A stretch of DNA of 64,000 nucleotides, taken from the NCBI RefSeq assembly GCF_001904635.1, contig NZ_MRCB01000014.1, forward strand, positions 62,001 through 126,000. The letters run 5' to 3'. Source of the DNA: Hydrococcus rivularis NIES-593. Its GTDB lineage: Bacteria; Cyanobacteriota; Cyanobacteriia; Cyanobacteriales; Microcystaceae. Each line of letters begins with the position of its first letter. Position 1 is the first letter of the stretch. Positions 43,618 through 52,820 of this stretch are shown piece by piece. The translations under genes were made by a program, and so were the position numbers. Under the pieces are notes generated by a model that saw only the letters and a list, made by a program, of their open reading frames with translations, ran no database searches and was not told where the DNA came from.

Positions 43618-45123
43618 ATGCAGAATCGTATTGTAAGCTGGGGATACTCTGTCTGCTTCTTCGTTTCATTATTAGGCATTCAAGTTCCCGGACAAGGAAT
43701 TTTAGCAAATACAGTTGAAGAATCGTTAGTTAGTAAGGAATTTAGAGGGTTTTCTGAATCTCTGTGTCCGAGCGATTTAAAAACAGCAATTGAAACAGTT
43801 ATTAATCGTCCTGAGTTTAAGCGATCGCGTTGGGGAATTCTGATTCAAACTCTCGACTCTGGAGAGATGCTTTATTCCTTAGATGCTGAAAAATATTTTA
43901 TTCCTGCTTCCAGCGTCAAATTATTAACGACTGCTGCTGCACTACTGCAATTCGGATCGCAATTTCGCATTCGCACCTCCGTTTATGGAACGGGAGATGT
44001 TGCCAATCTTACTACATTAAGATTAGTTGGCAGAGGCGATCCCAGTTTTAGTAGCGATCGCTTAAAAGATTTAGCCCAACAACTCAAACGCCAAGGTGTT
44101 CGTCGAATATCCAACGTTATTGTTGAGGATAATTATTTCGAGCAAACTGGAATTAATTCTAGTTGGGAATGGGGAGATATTTTTTTCTCTTATGGGACTT
44201 CTGTTAATAGTCTAATTTTAAACGAAAATTCAGTGACATTAACCCTTTCCCCCCGACAACCAGATTTCTCCTTAAAAGTAGATTGGTCTGACCCAATTGC
44301 AGCTAGACAATGGCAAATAGAAAATCAAACGATAACTGCTTCCGAAGAAACCTCTTCAAGTATAGAAATCCAAAGAAATTTCGGGAGATCGTTTCTAGAA
44401 ATTCAAGGAGAAATGTCTATCGATTCCGAACCAACTCCTTGGGAGTTAGCTATTGTCGATCCAAGTCAATATTTTTTAGAATCTTTTCTTGAGGCGTTAA
44501 TTGCCCAAGGAATTAAAGTCAAGCAAGGAGCGATCGCAAAAGAATCTGAGAAGAATTCTTTGGGAAAAGAATTAGCCTTCGTCGAATCGGATCCTCTATC
44601 AATTTTATTACAAAAAACTAATCGAGAAAGTAATAATTTATTTGCTGAAGCCTTGCTGCAAATCTTAGGCAGCGAATCGCAAAATAAAACGAGTTTAGAA
44701 GTCGTCAAAGAAAAATTAACCGAACTAGGAGTTAATCCCGAAAGCTATGTTTTAGTAGACGGGTCTGGATTATCTCGCCACAATCTAGTCAGTCCAGAAG
44801 CGATCGCGCAAACGTTAAGATTCATGGCACAAACCCCAGAAGCAAAGACTTACCAAGACTCCCTAGCCGTTGCCGGAGTTAGTGGCACTTTACAAGAGCG
44901 ATTCAAGAATACTTTAGTTGCAGAAAATTTGCAAGGAAAAACGGGAACTTTATCGGGAAATTCCGCCCTTTCTGGATATTTAACCGTCCCCGGATATCGA
45001 CGTTTAGTATTTAGTATTATGGTCAATCAATCGGATCGCCCTGCATCGGATTTACGCGCTGCGATTGACGAAATTATCGTGTTAATAAGCCAGTTAAAAT
45101 CCTGTCAAGAGAAAAGATTATAG
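43618..45123 (+). CDS. dacB: D-alanyl-D-alanine carboxypeptidase/endopeptidase (PBP4/DacB type)
   Basis: Periplasmic class C penicillin-binding protein of 501 residues that trims or cleaves peptidoglycan cross-links. A signal peptide covers about 1-30 (VCFFVSLLGIQVPGQGILA). The catalytic SxxK is S98-K101 in PASSVKLL, the second motif is SNN in NRESNNLFAEAL, and KTG is in LQGKTGTLSGNSALSGYL. A large insertion between the first and second motifs is typical of PBP4. It diverges from dnaE with 290 bases between. Confidence 0.93.
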   Translation: MQNRIVSWGYSVCFFVSLLGIQVPGQGILANTVEESLVSKEFRGFSESLCPSDLKTAIETVINRPEFKRSRWGILIQTLDSGEMLYSLDAEKYFIPASSVKLLTTAAALLQFGSQFRIRTSVYGTGDVANLTTLRLVGRGDPSFSSDRLKDLAQQLKRQGVRRISNVIVEDNYFEQTGINSSWEWGDIFFSYGTSVNSLILNENSVTLTLSPRQPDFSLKVDWSDPIAARQWQIENQTITASEETSSSIEIQRNFGRSFLEIQGEMSIDSEPTPWELAIVDPSQYFLESFLEALIAQGIKVKQGAIAKESEKNSLGKELAFVESDPLSILLQKTNRESNNLFAEALLQILGSESQNKTSLEVVKEKLTELGVNPESYVLVDGSGLSRHNLVSPEAIAQTLRFMAQTPEAKTYQDSLAVAGVSGTLQERFKNTLVAENLQGKTGTLSGNSALSGYLTVPGYRRLVFSIMVNQSDRPASDLRAAIDEIIVLISQLKSCQEKRL

Positions 45124-45222
45124 CGATTCCCAAGTGAGCGAAGTCGCAACAGGTGCCGGGAAATAAATTAAGCGTCTTATATCTCCAGTTCATTAAAATG
45201 GACTAAAATATTGATTATTTAG

Positions 45223-45269
45223 TCGTCTTTAGACGATTTCACCTATGAGACAGCGATAGAACATCGCTG
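45223..45269. terminator. Possible bidirectional terminator region between dacB and galE
   Basis: Two short hairpins sit between the converging genes: TCGTC-TTTA-GACGA followed by TTT, and the perfect 7-bp pair CAGCGAT-AGAAC-ATCGCTG. Neither has a long T-run, so this is a weak call. Confidence 0.4.
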
Positions 45270-45282
45270 GCAGACTATTAAG

Positions 45283-46269
45283 CTACAGCTTACACAACTT
45301 TTTTTCCCACTCAAAAGCTGTCTCCACAATGGCTTTTAAATTATCGTACCGAGGGTGCCATCCCAATACTTTCCTAATTCGTTCCGATGCTGCGACAACC
45401 CAAGCTGGATCTCCTACTCGCCTTTCTCCTTCAAAAACCGGAAAATCCACTCCAGATACCTCTTTTACCATCGCGATCGCTTCCCGCACGCTATAACCCC
45501 GTCCATAGCCGCAGTTGAGTACCTCACTCTTACCGCCAGCTTGTAAATACCGCAGCGCATCTATATGTGCGGCAGCTAAATCTTCCACGTGAATGTAATC
45601 TCGAATTCCCGTCCCGTCGGGCGTAGGGAAATCGCTCCCAAAAATACTCACCGACGATCGCAGCCCCAAAGCTGCCTCGCAACTCACCTTAATTAAATGC
45701 GTCGCCTTAGAATTGTACTGACCGATTCGCATTTGTGGATCGGCTCCAGCGACATTAAAATATCGCAAAATGACATAGCGAAAACCCGATGCTAGTCCAT
45801 AGTCTCGAATCATCCACTCGCTCATCAGTTTTGAGCGTCCGTAAGGATTGATCGGTAAGGGAGTTGTTGATTCTGACACTGGATTTTCTTGCGGATTGCC
45901 ATACACTGCTGCCGTACTGGAAAAAACGAGCTGATTCACGCCAAAAGCTTGACAGCAACGCAGCAAGTTCAACGTATTGCGACTGTTATTGGTGTAGTAA
46001 TCTAGCGGTCGAACCACCGAATCTGGTACTAAAGTACTAGCAGCAAAGTGCAAAACCGTATCGAACTGATTTTGGGCAAAGGTTCGATATAAGCTCTCGA
46101 TATCGGCTAGATCTCCAATTGCCAATTCCCCATACAGCACTGCCGAAGGCACTCCAGTAGAGCAGTTATCATAAACGACGACTTCATAGCCAGCTTCCCC
46201 TAGTTGGCGTACTACGTGGGAACCAATATAACCAGCCCCTCCTGTCACCAAAATTTTCTGAGTACTCAT
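45283..46269 (-). CDS. galE: UDP-glucose 4-epimerase
   Basis: NAD-dependent short-chain epimerase, 328 residues, interconverting UDP-glucose and UDP-galactose. NAD motif GGAGYIG is at 10-16, FSSTAAVYGN holds the catalytic Ser/Thr, and the YxxxK pair is Y143 and K147. Its ATG overlaps the stop codon of the upstream glycosylphosphotransferase (ATGA), so the two are translationally coupled, and its product probably feeds surface polysaccharide synthesis. Confidence 0.94.
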   Translation of the reverse strand: MSTQKILVTGGAGYIGSHVVRQLGEAGYEVVVYDNCSTGVPSAVLYGELAIGDLADIESLYRTFAQNQFDTVLHFAASTLVPDSVVRPLDYYTNNSRNTLNLLRCCQAFGVNQLVFSSTAAVYGNPQENPVSESTTPLPINPYGRSKLMSEWMIRDYGLASGFRYVILRYFNVAGADPQMRIGQYNSKATHLIKVSCEAALGLRSSVSIFGSDFPTPDGTGIRDYIHVEDLAAAHIDALRYLQAGGKSEVLNCGYGRGYSVREAIAMVKEVSGVDFPVFEGERRVGDPAWVVAASERIRKVLGWHPRYDNLKAIVETAFEWEKKLCKL

Positions 46270-47651
46270 CGACCTTTCCCCAGAAAAACAACCCGTAGGG
46301 TTTTGAGGATAATCATGACATCGAGCAACAAAGAATAGTTTTTGAGATAGTAGAGGTCATAGGCAACTTTTTGGTAAGCATCTTCTACGGAAGCCCCATA
46401 GGGGTAGTTGACTTGCGCCCAACCTGTAATTCCTGGTTTGACTAGGTAGCGCAAATCGTAATAAGGAATTTCTTGCCTTAATTGCCGATCGAATTCGGGA
46501 CGTTCTGGGCGAGGACCAATTAAACTCATTTCTCCTTTGAGGACATTCCACAATTGGGGTAATTCATCAATTCGCATGACTCGCAACCAACCTCCCACCC
46601 TGGTAATTCGAGAATCTTTCGTGCTAGCCCATTGTACTCCCATCTTTTCTGCGTCGCGATACATCGAGCGAAACTTATGCACTTTAAATTTTTGTCTGTT
46701 TAGTCCCGTCCGTACTTGACTGTAAAATATCGGTCCGGGACTGTCGATGGCGATCGCTAGGGCAACTAGCAACATCGCTGGAAGCATTACAATTAGCAAC
46801 ACTCCAGCAATGACAACATCTAAAAGTCGTTTGAGCTTGACGTTGATGCGACTGTGTAGCAGGCTGAATCCAGCCGCAAAAGCAAACCAATCTTCTTTAA
46901 TTAATACGGGAGGAATTCTTCCCCAAAATTGCTCGTAAAAAGCCGATAGCTCATAAACATATATGCCTCGCAAGCGCATTGCCATTAATTGTCTTACCGT
47001 CGCATCGGATAAAGGTTCCTTATCCTGAGCGATTAGTACCCCCGACCACTGCTGTTGGCACAAAATAGCAAGTTTGTCCGTACTTCTAACAGATAAAGCA
47101 AGATTGCCCTTAGCAACGGGTTTTTCGGAGCGATCGCTCCAAAAAACAAACTCGGTTTTAGGACTGAAAGCTCGATATTCGCATTCTAGTTGTGCCGCCT
47201 CTTCTCTAGTGCCAATCACTAACCAACGGCTCTGTTCTATCTTTTGCTGCAACCATCTAACCACAGCGAAACGCGAGATAACTGCCCAGATCGCAAAAAA
47301 AACTATGCCCAGTAGCAAAATTCCCCGACCTGTAATCGGTTGGCTTCCCCACAAGCCAGTCACATAAATAAAAGAGCTGGCGATCCCAAACGTAACTGCT
47401 AAACTGAGTAGGATGCGAGCTGGGGTCAAGCGACCCGCAATGTGAATGGCGTATCGATCCAGCCTATAGGTATCTGCTATGTATAGTCCTAACAAACACA
47501 GTGAAATAATCCCATAAGAAAGTAGGGAATCCCAGCTCATTAAACGATCGATCCGCAACAAAAAGGCAACGTTAAAACATACAATTAGACCAACAATATC
47601 GCTGCCTAGCAACAGCCAAGGAATGGTTTTTCGAGAAATAATATTGTACAT
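46266..47651 (-). CDS. Polyprenyl glycosylphosphotransferase (WbaP/CpsE-like sugar transferase)
   Basis: Initiating enzyme of exopolysaccharide or surface glycan assembly, transferring a sugar-phosphate to undecaprenyl phosphate. The ATG at 47651 is preceded by GAGGAG and preferred over an in-frame TTG at 47678, giving 461 residues. Four to five N-terminal membrane segments and a CoA-binding-like soluble domain are followed by a membrane hairpin and the PF02397 catalytic domain: KVHKFRSMYRDAE, RVMRIDELPQLWNVLKGEMS, LIGPRPERPEF and PGITGWAQVNY. First gene of a two-gene unit with galE. Confidence 0.92.
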   Translation of the reverse strand: MYNIISRKTIPWLLLGSDIVGLIVCFNVAFLLRIDRLMSWDSLLSYGIISLCLLGLYIADTYRLDRYAIHIAGRLTPARILLSLAVTFGIASSFIYVTGLWGSQPITGRGILLLGIVFFAIWAVISRFAVVRWLQQKIEQSRWLVIGTREEAAQLECEYRAFSPKTEFVFWSDRSEKPVAKGNLALSVRSTDKLAILCQQQWSGVLIAQDKEPLSDATVRQLMAMRLRGIYVYELSAFYEQFWGRIPPVLIKEDWFAFAAGFSLLHSRINVKLKRLLDVVIAGVLLIVMLPAMLLVALAIAIDSPGPIFYSQVRTGLNRQKFKVHKFRSMYRDAEKMGVQWASTKDSRITRVGGWLRVMRIDELPQLWNVLKGEMSLIGPRPERPEFDRQLRQEIPYYDLRYLVKPGITGWAQVNYPYGASVEDAYQKVAYDLYYLKNYSLLLDVMIILKTLRVVFLGKGR

Positions 47652-47877
47652 GCTCCGCTCCTCACCCCTCTTATCCAATGCGATTGAGAAATTAATTGAG
47701 CAATTATAAGCGATTGTTTATTGAATTGGTTGATTTTTGAAAGAAGTTAAAAACCTTGTCTTCTCAGTTTTCTTGCTCGTCATAAACTTTTGAGTTTGTC
47801 TTTGAATACTTGCTGATAAAATTAGCATATTAGGCGGTTAGAGGCTTAATATTAAGATTGCGTTCTAGTATCTTGAC

Positions 47878-48513
47878 ATGAAGCATATCGACAAGCTCCT
47901 TTTTGCGGCAGCCAGCACCTATCTCGGTACGGTCTTATTTTGGCTGGTTAGCAACGATCGACTCGCGCTTCCTTGGGCGACTAAGCCTCAACCTCAACCC
48001 GTCACTCAAACCCAGCAAGTTTCCCTCGCAGATGCTCGGTTCATCGCTTACCTAGAGCGATCGCTCGAACGAATCAAAGCAGAACCCGAAAAAGCCACCG
48101 CTGCGGCACCCGCTCCGCCAACGGTTGCCATTCCTCCAGCTATGACCTCCAGCGAACCGCCTCCGCCTCCTGAGAACGCACCGACTATTATTGAAAAGAT
48201 CTACGTTCCTGTTTATCCGCAAGCCCCGCCAACCTCAGTAGAAGAAGCTCCCAAACCGGCTTCTACAGCAGCGCCTTCGCCAAAAGCCGCCCCCGTCGCC
48301 AAAACCGATAAGGCAGATATAGCCCTGGTAGGCGTGCTGGAATCTGGCGATCGCTCCTATGCGTTATTCAATGTCAAAGGGACGACGCGGCGGTTCGAGC
48401 CGGGCGAAGTTCTTGGGGCTAGCGGCTGGACGCTGGTAGGCATACAGAATCAACAGGCGATCGTCCACTCCAACGGCGCGACTCGCTCTCTTGAGGTAGG
48501 ACAGGGGTTTTAA
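47878..48513 (+). CDS. Membrane-anchored protein with Pro-rich linker and GspC/PilP-like C-terminal domain
   Basis: A 211-residue bitopic protein. One membrane segment (about 8-24) is followed by a polar region, a Pro/Ala-rich linker (about 70-145) and a small domain, ALVGVLESGDRSYALFNVKG to the end, which resembles the homology region of GspC/PilP proteins (GEVLGASGWTLVGIQNQQAIV). Such proteins couple inner-membrane and outer-membrane parts of secretion or pilus machines; cyanobacteria have type IV pili, but no pilus gene is adjacent. This is inference from fold pattern. A coiled-coil protein gene follows 79 bases later. Confidence 0.65.
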   Translation: MKHIDKLLFAAASTYLGTVLFWLVSNDRLALPWATKPQPQPVTQTQQVSLADARFIAYLERSLERIKAEPEKATAAAPAPPTVAIPPAMTSSEPPPPPENAPTIIEKIYVPVYPQAPPTSVEEAPKPASTAAPSPKAAPVAKTDKADIALVGVLESGDRSYALFNVKGTTRRFEPGEVLGASGWTLVGIQNQQAIVHSNGATRSLEVGQGF

Positions 48514-48592
48514 AGCACTCGGAAGTTAGAAGTCGAAAGTCACAAGGATGGGATATAACTAACGAAGAACTAATAGCAACCAGCGATCGACA

Positions 48593-49150
48593 ATGGGTTT
48601 ATTTGATGAAGTCAGTCGGTTCCTCGAAACTCGGCTCGAAGAATTTTTACGCAATAATCCGCATCTGGAGTTGCAAGCGCTTCTAGAGCAACTGCGAGAA
48701 CAAGAGCAAGGCACGATACGCTTAATTACCGATCTAGAGCGAGAAAAACAGCGCTTGGAAACTGAAATTCTCTCTGTCGCTCAAGATATCAAAACTTGGC
48801 ATCTCAGAATCGATAAGGCAAAAGCGGCTGGAAGATTGGATCTAGCGCAAGCGGCGCAAGAAAGAGAAGCGGCATTGTTGCGTCAGGGCAACCAGCTTTG
48901 GGGACAAATGGAAGGAGCCAGAAAACGCATTCTCCAGTCTCAGGAACTGTTGCGTCAAATTCAGCAGAGAAAGCAAGAAGTCCAAGCTAAAGCGGCTCAA
49001 GCTAAAGCTACAAGCACTTCTAACTGGGATACGATCGGTTGGGATCGGGGAAGCAGTTATAGTAGAGCAACCGATCCTTTAGAAGCGCAATTTCAGCGTT
49101 TGGAAACCGATGAAGAACTCGAACGGATCAAGCGCAGTATGGGGCGCTAA
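48593..49150 (+). CDS. Coiled-coil cyanobacterial protein (TIGR04376-like)
   Basis: A 185-residue, highly charged protein beginning MGLFDEVSRFLETRLEEFLR, with long helices rich in Glu, Gln, Arg and Leu in heptad order (about 20-140). I associate it with TIGR04376, a cyanobacteria-restricted family without known function. The N-terminal amphipathic helix could bind membranes. The tail DPLEAQFQRLETDEELERIK is conserved-looking. It probably shares a transcript with the preceding gene. Confidence 0.7.
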   Translation: MGLFDEVSRFLETRLEEFLRNNPHLELQALLEQLREQEQGTIRLITDLEREKQRLETEILSVAQDIKTWHLRIDKAKAAGRLDLAQAAQEREAALLRQGNQLWGQMEGARKRILQSQELLRQIQQRKQEVQAKAAQAKATSTSNWDTIGWDRGSSYSRATDPLEAQFQRLETDEELERIKRSMGR

Positions 49151-49247
49151 TCGGGGAATAGATTAAGCACACAAGAGCAGAAGTATTGGTTTGACCTCAC
49201 GCAAAGGCGCAAAAAAGTATCTCTAACCAACGATTAACAACTAACTA

Positions 49248-50909
49248 TTAACCAATCCTAAAAATCGATCGCAAAAAAGTCTTAATTGGTTCTTGCGATC
49301 GCAGAAAAACACGAGCGCAATTTCGTCCTGGCATGCCTGAAATCGATCCGCCTGGATGGGTTCCCGCACCAGTTAAATATAATCCTTTAATCGGGGTTTT
49401 GTAGTTGGCAATTTCGGGTAGGGGGCGCAGAAAAATCATTTGGTCGAGGGTCATGTCGATGTGATAGTAGTTGCCTTTATAGGAACCCAATCTTTCGCCT
49501 AATTCTGCCGGACTTTCTACCCGACGCGCAATAATTGCTTTTTTAATATTGGGCGCGTATTCTGCTAGTTTATCAATGACGCGATCGGCTACTTTATTTT
49601 TCAGTTCGTCCGTCCACCCGGTACCATTTAATCCCGTTCCTTGAGCACCAGCAATCTGATAGGGGGCAAAAAATTCGATCCACAAAGTATGCTTGCCTTC
49701 CGGTGCCATTGAAGGATCTAACAGCGTTGGAACATCCAAATAAATTGAAGGATTTTCGTCGGGAATTTCTCCCATAATTGTCAAAGCGTGTGCTTTTTCT
49801 ACCTGTCTGACCGAATCGGCAATCAAGATCGTGCCAGTTAAATATTCATCTTTGTGACCGTAAGCTTCAAAGCGAGGTGGTTCTGAGAGGGCGCAATCAA
49901 TTTTAAGAATTGTTTCGTTGTTATTGACAATTCTACGTTCTAGCCTCTCTCGCAATTCGGGATCGGCATCGTCTGTGTCGGCTTTGTCTATCAATTGCAG
50001 GAATAAGCGTTGAGCGTCGATATTAGAAATGACTCCTTTGTTGGCAAGATAGTCTTTGCCGCCAGCAACTCGCACGCCAACGGCACGACCATCTTCGACA
50101 AGAACTTGCTTGACTGCTCGTTCGGTTAAAATGACTCCGCCTTTGCTTTGAACTAGCTTTACCAATGCCTGAGTCAGCGCTCCCGTACCGCCGCGCGGTC
50201 TTGCCATTCCAGGATTGTGGCGCATCGCCATCATCATCGTGCCTACGGCAATGCCTTTTTGGGAAGGAGGTGCGCCAATTTCCGCCGCTAGTCGCGCCAA
50301 AGGAGCTTTGACGATTTCGGTGTCGAACCATTCATCGAGCAAATCTTGAGGGGAGCTAATCATCGTGCGGATGAAGTCAAGCGCCTTTTTGCGGGAACCA
50401 GCGATCGCTAAAACGTTTTTGAGGCTGTCGAGATCGTAGCTTCTGACAATATCGACGATCGCTTGGGGGGGTACGTTAAATAAAGGCGCGATCGCGCCGA
50501 TTAAGCGCGACCAATATTGGATAAACTCGGCATATTTTTGGGCATCCCGCTGGCTGTAACGAGCAATCTCAGCACAGGTTTTTTCCAGGGATTGATATGC
50601 CAGGAAATATTTGCCATCGGGATGGGGACAAAAGACTGTCGGATCGCACCAGAGATATTCTAAGCCGTATCGATCGAGTTCCAGTTCCTCGATGACGGGC
50701 CCGAGAAAAATAAATTCGTGATCGATCGCGCAGAGATTAAACTTAAATCCAGGGGCATCCTCTGGCATGGCTTCTTCTGTTGTTGCGGCTCCCCCTGGGA
50801 CTGGACGCTTTTCGAGCAATAAGACGCTGTAGCCTGCTTTGAGCAAGTAAGCAGCACAAACTAGCCCGTTATGACCAGCGCCAATAATAATAACATCATA
50901 GGATTCCAT
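49248..50909 (-). CDS. crtO: Beta-carotene ketolase CrtO
   Basis: FAD/NAD-dependent phytoene-desaturase-like ketolase of 553 residues that makes echinenone from beta-carotene. Dinucleotide motif IIGAGHNGLVCAAYLL lies at 7-22, followed by PGGAATTEEAMPE. CAIDHEFIFLGPVIEELEL, RKKALDFIRTMISSPQD and the C-terminal FAD motif GLYLTGAGTHPGGSISGMPG closely match what I remember of Synechocystis CrtO (Slr0088). Echinenone is also the carotenoid ligand precursor for orange carotenoid protein, not present here. The gene stands alone, with divergent non-coding DNA upstream. Confidence 0.93.
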   Translation of the reverse strand: MESYDVIIIGAGHNGLVCAAYLLKAGYSVLLLEKRPVPGGAATTEEAMPEDAPGFKFNLCAIDHEFIFLGPVIEELELDRYGLEYLWCDPTVFCPHPDGKYFLAYQSLEKTCAEIARYSQRDAQKYAEFIQYWSRLIGAIAPLFNVPPQAIVDIVRSYDLDSLKNVLAIAGSRKKALDFIRTMISSPQDLLDEWFDTEIVKAPLARLAAEIGAPPSQKGIAVGTMMMAMRHNPGMARPRGGTGALTQALVKLVQSKGGVILTERAVKQVLVEDGRAVGVRVAGGKDYLANKGVISNIDAQRLFLQLIDKADTDDADPELRERLERRIVNNNETILKIDCALSEPPRFEAYGHKDEYLTGTILIADSVRQVEKAHALTIMGEIPDENPSIYLDVPTLLDPSMAPEGKHTLWIEFFAPYQIAGAQGTGLNGTGWTDELKNKVADRVIDKLAEYAPNIKKAIIARRVESPAELGERLGSYKGNYYHIDMTLDQMIFLRPLPEIANYKTPIKGLYLTGAGTHPGGSISGMPGRNCARVFLRSQEPIKTFLRSIFRIG

Positions 50910-51178
50910 TCAATTTGCTTCCAACCGTTGCAAAGAAATAATACAGAGCGAGGCCATCTAGGCTTGAGAGAGTCGATTGTAGTAACTTAAGGATTGGTGA
51001 ATGTTAATGCTTTGATTGTGAGAAGTATGAGAGTTATACTAGCAAAGTCCGGCGCTTTTTATCCAAACGGCTCAGTTTTGTACGAGCATCAAGTATAGAC
51101 AATCGGGAAATGATTTCCAGATTTCCAATTTCTAGTTCCTACTTGCTAAGCAACAGTTTCTAGTCAAGCTTTCAGTCT

Positions 51179-51532
51179 ATGAATCCTGTTATTAAAATTC
51201 TTCAACCCTCCGGTATTTTAGATAGCACAAAAGCGAGTCACTTTCGACAAGAGATTAGCAAACTGGTAGAAGACAAGACTGATGTTGTTGTCATTGATTT
51301 TAAAGATGTAACTTTTATGGACAGTTCTGGATTGGGCGCTTTGGTTCTCTCTCGCGAACTCGTCCTCTCGGCTGGAGCTAAACTTTTTCTTTGTGCGATC
51401 AACGAGCAAATTAAAATGTTGTTTGAATTAACAAATGTCGATCGCGTTTTTGATATTTTTCCAAGTCGAGAAGAATTAGAAGAAAAAATCCTTAACGGTT
51501 CTCTACAACTTCCAAACGATGAAAGCAGCTAA
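51179..51532 (+). CDS. STAS-domain anti-sigma factor antagonist
   Basis: A 117-residue partner-switch protein of the SpoIIAA/RsbV type. TFMDSSGLGALVLSRE at 45-60 contains the phosphorylatable Ser (49/50). Dephosphorylated STAS proteins bind the anti-sigma kinase and free its target. It converges on a response regulator-phosphatase gene (stop codons overlap at 51529-51532), whose PP2C domain is the natural candidate to dephosphorylate it. No RBS of note. Confidence 0.93.
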   Translation: MNPVIKILQPSGILDSTKASHFRQEISKLVEDKTDVVVIDFKDVTFMDSSGLGALVLSRELVLSAGAKLFLCAINEQIKMLFELTNVDRVFDIFPSREELEEKILNGSLQLPNDESS

Positions 51533-52668
51533 TAAAAATTAATTTGCATAATGGAAAGATCGTCATCAAATTGCTTTTTAGTATTCCAAGTTTGAATATA
51601 ATCTAAAAGTAAATCTAGGTTATGACGAGGCATTGAATGATAAATTCTTAGGAATTTAATAAATTCTTTTAAACCCCAAATTTTGCCATCGGGTCTTTCA
51701 ATTTCGTAGATGCCATCGCTGAAAAGGTAGAGGCTAGAAGGCTGGATAATCTGACAATCGGCATCGGTATATTCAGCATCGGCAAACATGCCGACGGGAA
51801 AACCGGGAGTTTTTAGAGGTTGCTCAATGGTCTTTCCTTGGGCATTGGGAGAGAGCAAAATAGCAGGCGGATGTCCGGCACTCGAATAAGTTAACTGAAG
51901 TTTTTTGCGATCGTAAACCCCATACCAAATCGTGAAATATTTATCGTTGCGATGAGTCATTTGAAAAACTTTATTTAACCCTCGCAACACTTCGCTAGGA
52001 CGATAGTAATTAACTTTACTTAACCCCCTAGAGCGCAATAAATTAATCACCGAAAGCGAGGGTAAAGCCGCTCGCAAACCGTGCCCGGAAACATCGAGCA
52101 AATAGATAGCCAAGCGATCGCTATCTAACCAATAATAATCAAAACCATCTCCGCCCAGTTGTCGCGAAGGAATAAATCGCATGTCAATGGCGATCGATGG
52201 ATCGTTCAAGGGTTCGGGCAAAATAGAGCAAACGTATTCCGCTGCTTCTGCCAATTCGGCTTCTAAAAGTTGTTTTTGAATTTGCAGATCGCGACTGAGT
52301 TGATGCAATCTCAATCCCGCCCTGATCCTTGCCTTCAACTCGTTCATCTCAATGGGTTTGCACAGAAAATCATCTGCCCCCGCATCTAGCCCTTTAACCC
52401 GATCTTCAATCGATCCCAAGGAAGTAAGCAAGATAAAAAATGTCGTGGAAAGTTCTGGAGTTGTCTTAATCTGACGACAAACCTCCAACCCATTCATGCC
52501 AGGCATTAACCAATCGCAAATTACTAACGCCGGACGAACATGCAATGCTTTTTCTAAGCCTTCCTCGCCGTTGCTAGCAACGATTGCCTCATAGCCGCAT
52601 TGAGTGAGGGTTCGCTCCAACAAAACCCGAACGATGCTATCGTCGTCAATAACCAGTATTTTTACCAT
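51529..52668 (-). CDS. Response regulator with PP2C (SpoIIE/RsbU) phosphatase domain
   Basis: A 379-residue protein. The receiver domain (1-125) has D9, D10, phosphoacceptor D52 (ICDWLMPGMNG) and K105-equivalent in DDFLCKPIEM. A short coiled linker (RLHQLSRDLQIQKQLLEAEL) leads to a PP2C-type phosphatase domain (about 155-379) with GGDGFDYYWL and LLDVSGHGLRAAL supplying metal Asp residues and FSDGIYEIERPDG near the end. A phosphorelay input would thus control dephosphorylation of a STAS protein. Faces the STAS gene and diverges from the RsbW-like gene with 152 bp between. Confidence 0.93.
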   Translation of the reverse strand: MVKILVIDDDSIVRVLLERTLTQCGYEAIVASNGEEGLEKALHVRPALVICDWLMPGMNGLEVCRQIKTTPELSTTFFILLTSLGSIEDRVKGLDAGADDFLCKPIEMNELKARIRAGLRLHQLSRDLQIQKQLLEAELAEAAEYVCSILPEPLNDPSIAIDMRFIPSRQLGGDGFDYYWLDSDRLAIYLLDVSGHGLRAALPSLSVINLLRSRGLSKVNYYRPSEVLRGLNKVFQMTHRNDKYFTIWYGVYDRKKLQLTYSSAGHPPAILLSPNAQGKTIEQPLKTPGFPVGMFADAEYTDADCQIIQPSSLYLFSDGIYEIERPDGKIWGLKEFIKFLRIYHSMPRHNLDLLLDYIQTWNTKKQFDDDLSIMQINFY

Positions 52669-52820
52669 AAGAGATTGCGTGCGTGTAGAGAGCGTAAGAA
52701 GGCAAGATTAGATGAGAGAAACTTTTAAATTCTCTAACCAAATTTTTGAATCCGAAGTTGACATCGTTAAGACAGTGAGATAATTGGATCGGATGTGAAT
52801 CAGTAATCAAAGTAAGTAGC

